From Burkholderiaceae bacterium (GTDB lineage: Bacteria > Pseudomonadota > Gammaproteobacteria > Burkholderiales > Burkholderiaceae_C), in the NCBI GenBank assembly GCA_023954095.1, contig JAMLIQ010000026.1:1-35314 (forward strand): 35,314 bases of DNA. Reading direction: 5' to 3'. Below, piece after piece: positions 7,398 through 15,116 of the stretch (position 1 is the stretch's first letter; each line of letters begins with the position of its first letter). Both the position numbers and the translations under genes were made by a program. The notes under the pieces were generated by a model, which saw only the letters and a list, made by a program, of their open reading frames with translations, searched no databases and was not told where the DNA came from.

Positions 7398-8531
7398 CTA
7401 CAGCCGGTGCGTACGGTCGCCCTGCACAAAGCCCAGGGCGTCCCACGGTTCACCCTTGCACAAGGCCAGCACCTTGAACAGCTCGCCCATCTCATGCTCC
7501 ATGATCAATTTGGCCGCAATCGCCCTGCCATCCAGCGGTTGCAGCTCCATTTTTGGTAGCAAACCTGCGTTGATGAGGAAATGCGCCTGCGTGGTGTAGC
7601 CCAGCACGCTCCAGCCCTGGCCCGCGGGCAGCGGCTGGTCTTGCGCGGCCAGTGCCATGGCGGTGAAGTTGACGTGCGCGGTGATGTCCTTGAGACCGAC
7701 ATCCAGCAGCGGATTGTCGTCTGCCTGGTGCGCGCGGTGGCACATCACCGTGCCCATGTGGCGCTGCGGGTGGTAGTACTCACTCTCGCCAAAACCATAG
7801 TCCATAAAGAAGGCTGCGCCACGGACCAGGCGGTCTCCCAGGGTGCGGATGAAGGCCTCGGCCTGGGGATGGATCTCGGTCAGGTAGTCGTGCGGGCCTT
7901 CGATCCCGACCGGGGGGCGCAGCGCCGTCGGCCGGTCGGCCCAGGCAAAAACGCCTTCCTGGACGGCCACGCCGCGTTCGTGCCAGACACCGTCCTGTGC
8001 GCCGCCATGGCGGGCCAGCAATTTGACGGGCATGGCATCGAGCACCTCGTTGCCTACGACGACCCCCGCAAAGGTGTCGGGCAGCGCATCGACCCAGTGC
8101 ACCTTGCCCTCGTGCGCGGTCAGCAGCGCCTGCTGGCGCGCACGCAGGCTGCCCGAGAGATCGACGATGGTGTAGCGGCGCACGCTGGCGCCCAAGGTAT
8201 CGAGCAACTGCAGCGCCAGAGCGCCCGAACCGGCGCCAAACTCCCAGACCTCGTCGGTCCCGGTGCGCGCCAGGGCCTCGCCCACCTGCACGGCCAGCGT
8301 CTGGCCGAACAAGGGCGTCATTTCAGGGGCGGTCACGAAATCGCTGCCCGACTGCGGCAGGGTGCCGAATTTCGGGCGCTCATTGGCGTAGTAGCCCAGG
8401 CCCGGCGTGTACAGGGCCAGTTCCATGAAGCGGTCGAAACCGATCCAGCCACCGGCCCGATCAATGGCCTGCGCAATGTGGGCCTGCAGGGCGGTCGTTA
8501 AACTTGTAGGTTCTGTTGTCACGGCCTGCAT
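7398..8531 (-). CDS. MidA/NDUFAF7-like class I SAM-dependent methyltransferase
   Basis: 377 residues, the usual length for the DUF185/MidA family, whose mitochondrial member NDUFAF7 dimethylates an arginine of a complex I subunit. Family features appear in order: GGWIGFDRFMELALYTPGLG, YYANERPKFG, GSDFVTAPEMTPLFGQTLA, the SAM-binding glycine motif VWEFGAGSGALALQLL, YTIVDLSGSLRARQQ, VVVGNEVLDAMPV and FFMDYGFGESEYYH. The bacterial substrate is unknown. The start codon lies 9 nt from the start codon of the divergent FolM-like gene. Followed by the DUF2905 gene. Confidence 0.88.
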   Translation of the reverse strand: MQAVTTEPTSLTTALQAHIAQAIDRAGGWIGFDRFMELALYTPGLGYYANERPKFGTLPQSGSDFVTAPEMTPLFGQTLAVQVGEALARTGTDEVWEFGAGSGALALQLLDTLGASVRRYTIVDLSGSLRARQQALLTAHEGKVHWVDALPDTFAGVVVGNEVLDAMPVKLLARHGGAQDGVWHERGVAVQEGVFAWADRPTALRPPVGIEGPHDYLTEIHPQAEAFIRTLGDRLVRGAAFFMDYGFGESEYYHPQRHMGTVMCHRAHQADDNPLLDVGLKDITAHVNFTAMALAAQDQPLPAGQGWSVLGYTTQAHFLINAGLLPKMELQPLDGRAIAAKLIMEHEMGELFKVLALCKGEPWDALGFVQGDRTHRL

Positions 8532-8540
8532 TGTCCCCGA

Positions 8541-9359
8541 ATGTCCTCCCCGCTTCCTTCACGCACCGTTCTGGTCACGGGCGCCGCCCGGCGCCTGGGC
8601 CGCGCTTTCAGCCTGGCTTTTGCCCGGGCAGGCTGGGACGTGGCCTGCCACTACCAGCACTCGCGTGACGAAGCCCTGCAGACTTGCGCCGAGGTCGAGG
8701 CGCTGGGCCGCAAGGCCTGGGCCATCGCGGGCGACATGGCCGACGCAGCGGCGCAGCAGGCTGTTTTCAGCCAGGCCGTGCAGGCCATCGGCCGGTGGCC
8801 CGATGCGGTCGTCAACAACGCCTCGCTGTTCGAGCCGGACACCGGCCTGGACTTCTCGCCCGAACTGCTGCAGCAGCAGATGCAGGTCAACCTGGTGGCG
8901 CCGCTGCACTTGGCCACGCTGCTGGCGCGCGCCGTGCACCAGGCGCCTGCGGGCCGCCCTGCGCCAGCCGTGGTGCATGTGCTGGACCAGAAGGTGTTCA
9001 ACCTCAACCCCGATTACTTTTCCTACACGCTCACCAAGCTCGCGCTGGAGCGGGCCGTGGCGCTGCAGGCGCAGGCACTGGCGCCGCAGGTGCGCGTGAG
9101 CGCCGTCGCCCCGGGCCTGGTCTACGTGAGCGGCCCGCAAACCGGCGACAATTTTCACCGCGCCAGCACTATCAACCTGCTGCGCAGCCCCACCGACCCG
9201 GCCGACGTGGCGCGCACCGCCGTGTTCCTGGCCGAAAACGCCTCCATCACGGGCATCACCATCACCGTGGACAAGGGCCAGCACCTGGTGCCTTTGGAGC
9301 GCGACATCATGTTCGTGGCCGAACAACTGGCGCAGGCTGCACCCCCAGGCACCCCATGA
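8541..9359 (+). CDS. FolM-like short-chain dehydrogenase (dihydromonapterin/dihydrofolate reductase type)
   Basis: 272 residues, Rossmann fold. The cofactor motif is TGAARRLGRAFSLAF; the Arg after the glycine motif is the NADPH-favouring form seen in FolM and pteridine reductases. VVNNASLFEPD is the NNAS motif, and YTLTK is the catalytic YxxxK. APGLVYVSG and the C-terminal ITGITITVDKGQHL resemble FolM's TGRSFPLDGGRHL. FolM reduces dihydromonapterin and, more weakly, dihydrofolate. The stop overlaps the next gene by four bases, and two FolB/FolX-like genes follow, which supports a pterin role. No clear ribosome site precedes the ATG, which is 9 nt from a divergent start. Confidence 0.8.
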   Translation: MSSPLPSRTVLVTGAARRLGRAFSLAFARAGWDVACHYQHSRDEALQTCAEVEALGRKAWAIAGDMADAAAQQAVFSQAVQAIGRWPDAVVNNASLFEPDTGLDFSPELLQQQMQVNLVAPLHLATLLARAVHQAPAGRPAPAVVHVLDQKVFNLNPDYFSYTLTKLALERAVALQAQALAPQVRVSAVAPGLVYVSGPQTGDNFHRASTINLLRSPTDPADVARTAVFLAENASITGITITVDKGQHLVPLERDIMFVAEQLAQAAPPGTP

Positions 9360-9778
9360 CACCTGCCTTCCTGCCCGACCCGCTGCTGACCGGCTGCCGG
9401 CGCATCTTCCTGCGCGGCCTGTGCCGCCTGGTGCGCATCGGCATCCACGACTTCGAGCGCGCGGCGCCGCAGCGCATCCTGTTCGATATCGACCTGTACG
9501 TTCCGCTGCACCAGAACACGCCCCGGCGCGACCGGATCGACGAGGTGGTGAACTACGACTTTGTGCGCAGCGAGGTCACGCGCATCACCGAACGCGGCCA
9601 CATCGATCTGCAGGAAACCCTGTGCGACGCCGTGCTGGACGCCCTGCTGGCCCACCCGCAGGTGGTGGCGGTGCGTGTGTCCACGCGCAAGCCCGACGTG
9701 TACGACGACTGCGACGCCGTGGGCGTCGAGGCCTACAAGGCCAAGCCCTCCCTTTTACTGACCCCACCCGCACCATGA
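9356..9778 (+). CDS. FolB/FolX-family protein 1 (dihydroneopterin aldolase or epimerase)
   Basis: 140 residues. The T-fold core starts at RIFLRGLCRLVRIGIHDFER. The family's key positions are all present: Glu in HDFER, Tyr in VVNYDFV, Glu in IDLQETLCDAV and Lys in VSTRKPDVYDDCDAVGVE, matching the pterin-binding Glu, the catalytic Tyr/Lys and the anchor Glu of FolB. FolB cleaves dihydroneopterin; its relative FolX epimerises dihydroneopterin triphosphate. Which reaction this copy performs cannot be decided by eye. It is coupled by ATGA overlaps to the FolM-like gene upstream and to a second family member downstream. Confidence 0.8.
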   Translation: MTPAFLPDPLLTGCRRIFLRGLCRLVRIGIHDFERAAPQRILFDIDLYVPLHQNTPRRDRIDEVVNYDFVRSEVTRITERGHIDLQETLCDAVLDALLAHPQVVAVRVSTRKPDVYDDCDAVGVEAYKAKPSLLLTPPAP

Positions 9779-10149
9779 CCCCTCCGGCATCGGGCCACCA
9801 GACCCTCTCGCTCACCGGCTTGCGTTTCAACGCCAACGTGGGCATCCTGGCGCACGAAAAGAATGCACCCCAGCCCATCCAGGTGGACGCCGAACTGAGC
9901 CTGGGCGAACAGCCCCTGGCGCCGCGCGACGACGACATCCTGCATGTGCTCGACTACCGGCGCGTGCGCCAGATCATCATCGACGAGTGCACGGCAGAGC
10001 ACGTGAACCTGCTGGAGACGCTGATCGGCAAACTCTCGCACCGGCTCATGCAACTGCCCGGCGTGCTGGGCGTGCGCGTGAAAATAGCCAAACTCGAAAT
10101 CTTTGGTGACTGCGAAGTCGCCATCCGCATGGAAACAGGACAGTGGTGA
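9775..10149 (+). CDS. FolB/FolX-family protein 2
   Basis: 124 residues, a second T-fold protein. [20 protein letters not shown] supplies the conserved Glu, [13 protein letters not shown] the Tyr, [15 protein letters not shown] the anchor Glu, and [20 protein letters not shown] the Lys. It is only distantly similar to its upstream neighbour, so it is not a recent duplicate. The pair plus a FolM-like reductase would fit a tetrahydromonapterin route (FolX plus FolM) beside the folate aldolase (FolB). Here Leu replaces the usual Pro after the catalytic Lys. It overlaps the upstream gene by four bases. Confidence 0.78.
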   Translation: MTPPASGHQTLSLTGLRFNANVGILAHEKNAPQPIQVDAELSLGEQPLAPRDDDILHVLDYRRVRQIIIDECTAEHVNLLETLIGKLSHRLMQLPGVLGVRVKIAKLEIFGDCEVAIRMETGQW

Positions 10150-10157
10150 ACACCGAC

Positions 10158-11093
10158 ATGAACACCTGGACCGAAGACACCCCCGCCGAGGCCGCCCCGG
10201 CACAGGCCCGCCCCGATTTCAGGATCGAGCGCGAAGCCCACAAGCTGGAAAAGCGCCTGTGCCGCGAGGTCGGCAAGGCCATCGTGCAGTACAACATGAT
10301 CGAGGAGGGCGACAAGGTCATGGTCTGCATGTCGGGCGGCAAGGACAGCTATGCCCTGCTCGACATCCTGCTCAAGCTCAAGGCGCGCGCGCCCATCCAC
10401 TTCGATCTGGTGGCCGTCAACCTCGACCAGAAGCAGCCGGGGTTTCCAGAGCATGTGCTGCCCGACTACTTGAAGAGCACCGGCGTGCCCTTCCACATCG
10501 AGAACGAGGACACCTACAGCATCGTCAAGCGGCTCATCCCCGAGGGCAAGACGACCTGCAGCCTGTGTTCGCGCCTGCGCCGCGGCATTCTGTACCGCGT
10601 GGCCGACGAACTGGGCGCCACCAAAATCGCCCTGGGCCACCACCGCGACGACATTCTGCAGACGCTGCTGCTCAACATGTTCTTTGGCGGCAAGCTCAAG
10701 AGCATGCCGCCCAAACTGGTCAGCGATGACGGCAAGCACGTGGTCATCCGCCCGCTGGCGTTCGTGCCCGAAAAAGACACTGCGCGCTGGGCGCAGCACC
10801 GCCAGTTCCCCATCATCCCGTGCAACCTGTGCGGCAGCCAGGAGAACCTGCAGCGCAAGCAGGTGGGCGAGATGCTGCGCGAATGGGAGAAGAAATACCC
10901 CGGCCGCGTGGAGAACATGTTCAACGCGCTGCAGAACGTGGTGCCCAGCCACCTGCTCGACGGCGCGCTCTACGATTTCAAGGGAGCCCAGGCCACCGGC
11001 GTCGCCAGCGACGATGGCGACAAGGCCTTCGACCAGGAAGAGTTTCCGGCCCCGCCCGGCCTGCCGGGCCTGCAGGTCGTGCGCCTGGCCTGA
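10158..11093 (+). CDS. ttcA: tRNA 2-thiocytidine(32) synthetase
   Basis: 311 residues, the same length as E. coli TtcA. The PP-loop SGGKDS (59-64) binds ATP. Cysteines of CSLC (134-137) and a later CNLC provide the Fe-S cluster ligands that define Ttc[21 protein letters not shown] is a further family motif. The enzyme thiolates C32 in the anticodon loop of certain tRNAs. In-frame GTG codons at 10143 and 10146 overlap the end of the FolB-family gene and could be used instead, since an AGGA lies just upstream of them. The ATG at 10158 gives the family-standard length. Confidence 0.94.
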   Translation: MNTWTEDTPAEAAPAQARPDFRIEREAHKLEKRLCREVGKAIVQYNMIEEGDKVMVCMSGGKDSYALLDILLKLKARAPIHFDLVAVNLDQKQPGFPEHVLPDYLKSTGVPFHIENEDTYSIVKRLIPEGKTTCSLCSRLRRGILYRVADELGATKIALGHHRDDILQTLLLNMFFGGKLKSMPPKLVSDDGKHVVIRPLAFVPEKDTARWAQHRQFPIIPCNLCGSQENLQRKQVGEMLREWEKKYPGRVENMFNALQNVVPSHLLDGALYDFKGAQATGVASDDGDKAFDQEEFPAPPGLPGLQVVRLA

Positions 11094-11141
11094 CACCGGC
11101 ACGGCACCCACACCGCTATCCACGCAGACAGGAGACACGCC

Positions 11142-11741
11142 ATGGTTTCACGCTGGTTTCAGATACTGGTGCTGGGCTTGGCCGCCGCGCTGGCGGCAGG
11201 CTGCGCCACGGTGCGCGAGGTGGACAGCCAGGTGCAAAGCTGGTCCACGCTGCGTGCGCTGCCTGCGCCCCCCACCTACCGGCTGGAAAGGCTCCCATCG
11301 CAGCAGTCCACCGAAAAGGCCTTTGCCCCTATCGAGGCACTGGCGCACCAGGCCTTGCAGCGCGCCGGCTTGCAGCGTGACGATGCCGCCGCACGCCTGG
11401 TGGTGCAGATGGGCGTGCGCGCCAGCCAGGCCCTGCCCGACTGGCCGCACTACCCGCCGATGTGGGGCTGGGGCCCCGGCTGGGGCGGGCGCTACCCCTT
11501 GCGCGCCGGGATGATGCTGCGCGAGCAGCCCCCCACCCTGCAGCGCCGCGAAGTCAGCCTGGTGCTGCGCGACACCGCCACACAGCAGGTGGTGTACGAA
11601 ACCTCGGCGCTGCATGAAGATGTGTGGACGGACGACCCCGCCATTTTTGGCGTGCTGTTCGACGCCGCCCTGAGCGGTTTCCCGCAGCCGCCCGGTGGAC
11701 CGCGCCAGGTGCGCCTGCCCCTCGTGCCACCGGCCCGCTGA
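11142..11741 (+). CDS. DUF4136 outer-membrane lipoprotein
   Basis: 199 residues. A basic start, hydrophobic helix and lipobox LAAGC (Cys about 21) mark a lipoprotein. The body has the DUF4136 layout: a start with VDSQVQSWSTL, the helical segment FAPIEALAHQALQRAGLQR and a beta-rich end with RREVSLVLRDTATQQVVYET. A Trp/Gly/Pro-rich insert (MWGWGPGWGG) lies in the middle, as in many members. Function unknown. AGGAGA precedes the ATG at a good distance. The next gene begins one base after its stop. Confidence 0.82.
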   Translation: MVSRWFQILVLGLAAALAAGCATVREVDSQVQSWSTLRALPAPPTYRLERLPSQQSTEKAFAPIEALAHQALQRAGLQRDDAAARLVVQMGVRASQALPDWPHYPPMWGWGPGWGGRYPLRAGMMLREQPPTLQRREVSLVLRDTATQQVVYETSALHEDVWTDDPAIFGVLFDAALSGFPQPPGGPRQVRLPLVPPAR

Positions 11742-11742
11742 A

Positions 11743-12381
11743 ATGCAGGCCACCCGCATCATTGCCGTGCGCCACGGCGAAACCGCCTGGAACGTGGACA
11801 CGCGCATCCAGGGCCACCTGGACATTCCGCTCAACAGCACCGGCCAATGGCAGGCGCGCCAGCTGGCGCGCGCACTGGCGGGCGAGCCGCCCAGCATCAT
11901 CTACGCCAGCGACCTGCAGCGCGCCCATGCCACCGGCCAGGCCGTGGCCGATGCCACCGGCGCGCCCCTGGTGGCCGAACCGGGCCTGCGCGAGCGCAGC
12001 TTTGGCCAGCTGGAAGGGCGCACCTTCGCCGAGATCGAAGCCGAGCTGCCCGAGCAGGCGCGCCGCTGGCGCCAGCGCGACCCGCACTTTGCCCCCGAAG
12101 GCGGCGAAACCCTGACCGCGCTGCGCGAACGCATCCAGGCCACCACGCACCGCCTGGCAGCGCGGCACAGCGGCGAGTTGATTGTGCTGGTGGCGCATGG
12201 CGGTGTGCTCGATGCGCTCTACCGCCTGGCCACAGGCCAGGAGCTGCAGGCCCCGCGCACCTGGCAACTGGCCAATGCCGCCATCAACCGCCTGCTCTGG
12301 ACGCCGGACGGCCTGACCCTGGTCGGCTGGGCCGACACCTTGCACCTGGACACGGCCTCCCGCGATGAATCCACTGCCTGA
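11743..12381 (+). CDS. Histidine phosphatase superfamily protein (GpmB-like)
   Basis: 212 residues. IIAVRHGETAWN carries the catalytic RHG with the phosphorylated His at residue 11. Further family positions are the acid/base Glu region LRERSFGQLEGRTFAEIEAE, and the second catalytic His in LVAHGGVLDALYRLA. It is cofactor-independent phosphatase-like rather than a true mutase; the substrate is unknown. The ATG at 11743 starts directly before the strand that leads to RHG. It follows the lipoprotein gene without a gap and overlaps the next gene by 17 bases. Confidence 0.87.
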   Translation: MQATRIIAVRHGETAWNVDTRIQGHLDIPLNSTGQWQARQLARALAGEPPSIIYASDLQRAHATGQAVADATGAPLVAEPGLRERSFGQLEGRTFAEIEAELPEQARRWRQRDPHFAPEGGETLTALRERIQATTHRLAARHSGELIVLVAHGGVLDALYRLATGQELQAPRTWQLANAAINRLLWTPDGLTLVGWADTLHLDTASRDESTA

Positions 12382-13534
12382 AGCCCTGCGCGCGAGCATC
12401 GGCCTGCGCGTGGACCAGATCGATACGCCCGCGCTGGTGATCGACCTCGATGCCATGGAACGCAACATCACGCGCATGGCCGACTTTGCCCGCAAGCACC
12501 AGGTGCTGTGGCGCCCCCACGCCAAGGCGCACAAATGCGCCGAGCTGGCCCTGTGGCTGCAGCGCGCAGGCGCCACCGGCGCCTGCGTGCAAAAGACCGC
12601 CGAGGCCGAGACACTGGCGGCCGGCGGCGTGCACGACATCACCATCACCAACGAAGTGATCGCCCCGCCCAAACTGCTGCGCCTGGCCCGCCTGGCCGCG
12701 CGCCTGCAGGCGCAGGGCGGACGGCTGACGCTGGCCGTGGACAGCGCCGACGGCATCCACCGCCTGGCCGAGGCCATGGCGCAGGCGGCGCCCCAGGCAC
12801 GCATCGGTGTGCTGGTGGAAATCGACGTGGGCCAGGGGCGCTGCGGCGTGCCGCCGGGCGAGCCCGCCCTGGCGCTGGCCCACACGGTGGCGCGCCAGGC
12901 CCGGCTGCACTTTGCGGGCCTGCACGCCTACCAGGGCCGCGCCCAGCACCTGCACAGCGCCGCCGAGCGCCGCGACGCCATTGCCGCCGTGGTGCAGGCA
13001 GCGCGCCACACGCGCGACCTGATCGCCGCCAGCGGCCTGGCGGTGCCCCTGGTGACGGGTTCGGGCACCGGCACGCTGGTGCACGAAGCGGCCAGCGGAG
13101 TGTTTGGCGAGTTGCAGGCGGGCTCGTTCCTGTTCATGGACGCGGACTATGCACGCAACGAGCGCGAACCCGCGCAGCCGACTTTCGAGCATGCCCTGTT
13201 CATCAAGACCCAGGTCATCTCGCGCCAGGGCGACCGCGCCGTATGCGACGCCGGTCACAAAAGCCATGCCATCGATGCCGGCATGCCCCAGGTGGCCTTG
13301 CTGCCGCCCGAGCGTGCCTTGCGCTACAGCAGCGGGGGCGATGAACACGGCATCCTGACCGCCGCAGGCCGCAAGGCGCTGCTGCCCGCCATTGGCCGCA
13401 TGCTGTGGCTGATTCCGGGGCACTGCGACCCCACGGTCAACCTGCACGACTACATGATCGGCGTGCGCGGCGGACTGGAGCACGGCATGGTCGAGCGCAT
13501 CTTCCGCGTGGATGCCCGGGGCGCGCTGACCTGA
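12365..13534 (+). CDS. D-threonine aldolase / D-3-hydroxyaspartate aldolase-type PLP enzyme
   Basis: 389 residues, fold III (alanine-racemase-like) barrel plus C-terminal beta domain. The PLP lysine is K54 in LWRPHAKAHKC. VLVEIDVGQGRCGVPP and TGSGTGTLVHEAAS are cofactor-phosphate and substrate elements. The C-terminal PGHCDPTVNLHD places His353 and Asp355 two residues apart, the divalent-metal pair of D-threonine aldolases; zinc-dependent D-serine dehydratases have His-x-Cys instead. This favours retro-aldol cleavage of a D-3-hydroxy amino acid to glycine (or a similar product) over dehydration. Substrate not determinable here. Confidence 0.83.
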   Translation: MNPLPEALRASIGLRVDQIDTPALVIDLDAMERNITRMADFARKHQVLWRPHAKAHKCAELALWLQRAGATGACVQKTAEAETLAAGGVHDITITNEVIAPPKLLRLARLAARLQAQGGRLTLAVDSADGIHRLAEAMAQAAPQARIGVLVEIDVGQGRCGVPPGEPALALAHTVARQARLHFAGLHAYQGRAQHLHSAAERRDAIAAVVQAARHTRDLIAASGLAVPLVTGSGTGTLVHEAASGVFGELQAGSFLFMDADYARNEREPAQPTFEHALFIKTQVISRQGDRAVCDAGHKSHAIDAGMPQVALLPPERALRYSSGGDEHGILTAAGRKALLPAIGRMLWLIPGHCDPTVNLHDYMIGVRGGLEHGMVERIFRVDARGALT

Positions 13535-13583
13535 GCGCGCCGCTACCGAGGCTGTTTTCTTTCGTTGTACCGGAGCCCCTCCC

Positions 13584-14453
13584 ATGCCCTCTGTCGCTGC
13601 ACCCCCTCCCCATGGTCTGCGCGCTTTTACCGCAGTGCAAGGCGCCCTGCTGCTGGCCGGACTGGCGGCCCTGGGCGTGCAGGCCTCCAGCGCCCCGCCA
13701 ATGCACAACGCCCTGGGGGCGGCCACACTGCTGGTGGCCGCGTGGGCACTCTGGGCGGCACTGCGCGGACGCATCAGCCCCCTGCAGGCGCTGATGGTGC
13801 AGGCGGGCGCGCTGGCCACGGCCACCAGCGCCATGGGCTTGCTGCACTGGCACTGGCTCTTCAAGCCACTGACCATGGTGATAGCTATTATTTTTGTAGC
13901 TTATAGCGCACGCCAGATAAGCGCTGGAGGCCAATTTTCCTCGAAATCCTGGGGGTTGCTGGTGGCAGCGCTGGTCGGTTCGCTGGCGGGTGATGCCTTT
14001 CTCATGGTGGAGGGCTTCTTCATTCCCGGCCTGGTGAGTTTTCTGCTGGCGCACCTGGCCTACATCGCCCTGTTCAAACAGGGCGTGCCCTGGTTTGCCC
14101 ACCGTGGCGCGCTGGCGGCCACCGTGGGCGTGGGCGCTGCGATGTACCTGTTCCTCTGGCAAGGGGGCCTGCCGCCGGAACTGCGCGTACCAGTCGCGGT
14201 GTATGTGCTGGTGATTGCCCTCATGGCGGCGCAGGCCCTGGGCCGGGCCCGCACACTGGGCAACCGCGCAGCGCACCAGGTGGCGCTGGGGGCCTGCATT
14301 TTCATGCTGAGCGACGCGCTGCTGGCCACCAACCGCTTCGTACTGCCGCTGCCCCTGGCCCAGGTGGGCGTGCTGACCACCTATTACGCCGCCCAGGCCT
14401 TCATCGTGCATGGCACGGTGCGCGGCTTGCTGGCAGGGCGCCAAAGCGTTTGA
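13584..14453 (+). CDS. YhhN/TMEM86-family lysoplasmalogenase
   Basis: 289 residues with about eight hydrophobic helices from residue 20 to the C-terminus. The two conserved acidic motifs of the family are GSLAGDAFLMVEGFF (about 130-145) and ACIFMLSDALLATNRF (near 230). YhhN/TMEM86 proteins hydrolyse the vinyl-ether bond of lysoplasmalogens; bacterial substrates are less certain. The start has CGGAG upstream. An in-frame copy of the dispersed repeat encodes VIAIIFVAYSARQISAGGQF between two membrane segments, an oddity discussed separately. It ends one base from the convergent isomerase gene. Confidence 0.83.
   Translation: MPSVAAPPPHGLRAFTAVQGALLLAGLAALGVQASSAPPMHNALGAATLLVAAWALWAALRGRISPLQALMVQAGALATATSAMGLLHWHWLFKPLTMVIAIIFVAYSARQISAGGQFSSKSWGLLVAALVGSLAGDAFLMVEGFFIPGLVSFLLAHLAYIALFKQGVPWFAHRGALAATVGVGAAMYLFLWQGGLPPELRVPVAVYVLVIALMAAQALGRARTLGNRAAHQVALGACIFMLSDALLATNRFVLPLPLAQVGVLTTYYAAQAFIVHGTVRGLLAGRQSV
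13879..13938 (+). repeat. Dispersed Comamonadaceae-type repeat, copy 3 (inside YhhN-like gene)
   Basis: tgatagctattatttttgta leads into gcttatagcgcacgccagat and then aagcgctggaggccaatttt. This is the longest and best-preserved copy in the window. It is notably AT-rich against its surroundings and is read through in frame. Confidence 0.8.
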
Positions 14454-14454
14454 G

Positions 14455-15102
14455 TCAACAAGCGTCGGGCTGCCGGGCCGGGTGGGCCGCTTGAAAGGAA
14501 GGCAGACCGTCGCAGTGCGCCGCAATGCGCTGCACCGTGGGATAGGGCGCCATGTCCACGTGAAAACGCTGCGCGTTGAACACCTGCGGCACCAGGCAGC
14601 AATCGGCCAGCGTGGGCGTGTCGCCATGGCAGAACTGCCCGGTCTGCGGGCTGTGTGCCAGTTGCTGCTCAATGGCCTCCAGCCCCAGGGCCATCCAGTG
14701 GTGCATCCAGGCGGTACGCTGTGCATCGCTGACCTGGAGCTGGCCCGTGAGGTAGTTGAGCACGCGCAGGTTGTTCAGCGGATGGATGTCGCAGGCCACC
14801 GCCTGCGCCAGCGCACGCACGCGCGCCCGGTCCAGCGCAGAAGGCGGCAGCAGCGCAGGCTCGGGGTGCATCTCTTCCAGGTATTCCAGAATGGCCAGCG
14901 ACTGCGTGATGGTGGCGCTGTTGTCCTGCAGGGCGGGCACCAGCCCGGCCGGGTTCAGGGCGCGGTAGGCGCTCTGGTGCTGCTCGCCGCCATCGCGCAG
15001 CAGGTGCACGGGCACAGAGTCGTACGCCAGCCCCTTGAGGGCCAGCGCGATGCGCACGCGGTAGGCCGCCGAACTGCGGAAGTAGGTGTAGAGCCTGAGC
15101 AT
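14455..15102 (-). CDS. Zeta-class GST isomerase (maleylacetoacetate/maleylpyruvate isomerase)
   Basis: 215 residues. The zeta-GST N-terminal signature is LYTYFRSSAAYRVRIALALK with the glutathione-activating Ser pair, followed by LNPAGLVPALQD and ITQSLAILEYLEE. The C-terminal helical domain has CDIHPLNNLRVL, PTLADCCLVPQVFNAQRF, both typical of MaiA/NagL. It converts maleyl- to fumaryl-keto acids with glutathione as cofactor. The ATG at 15102 has AGGGAG eight bases upstream; a GTG three codons earlier would be too close to it. It is the last gene of the LysR-linked operon, right after the FAH hydrolase that would use its product. Confidence 0.88.
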   Translation of the reverse strand: MLRLYTYFRSSAAYRVRIALALKGLAYDSVPVHLLRDGGEQHQSAYRALNPAGLVPALQDNSATITQSLAILEYLEEMHPEPALLPPSALDRARVRALAQAVACDIHPLNNLRVLNYLTGQLQVSDAQRTAWMHHWMALGLEAIEQQLAHSPQTGQFCHGDTPTLADCCLVPQVFNAQRFHVDMAPYPTVQRIAAHCDGLPSFQAAHPARQPDAC

Positions 15103-15116
15103 GGCCACCACTCCCT

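Noticed and set aside
7519-7566. Possible fifth repeat copy (minus strand, tttgctaccaaaaatggagc) inside the MidA-like gene
   Set aside because: Only the first part resembles the repeat; the agcgct and aggcc elements are too degraded. It could be chance, so it is not listed as a feature.
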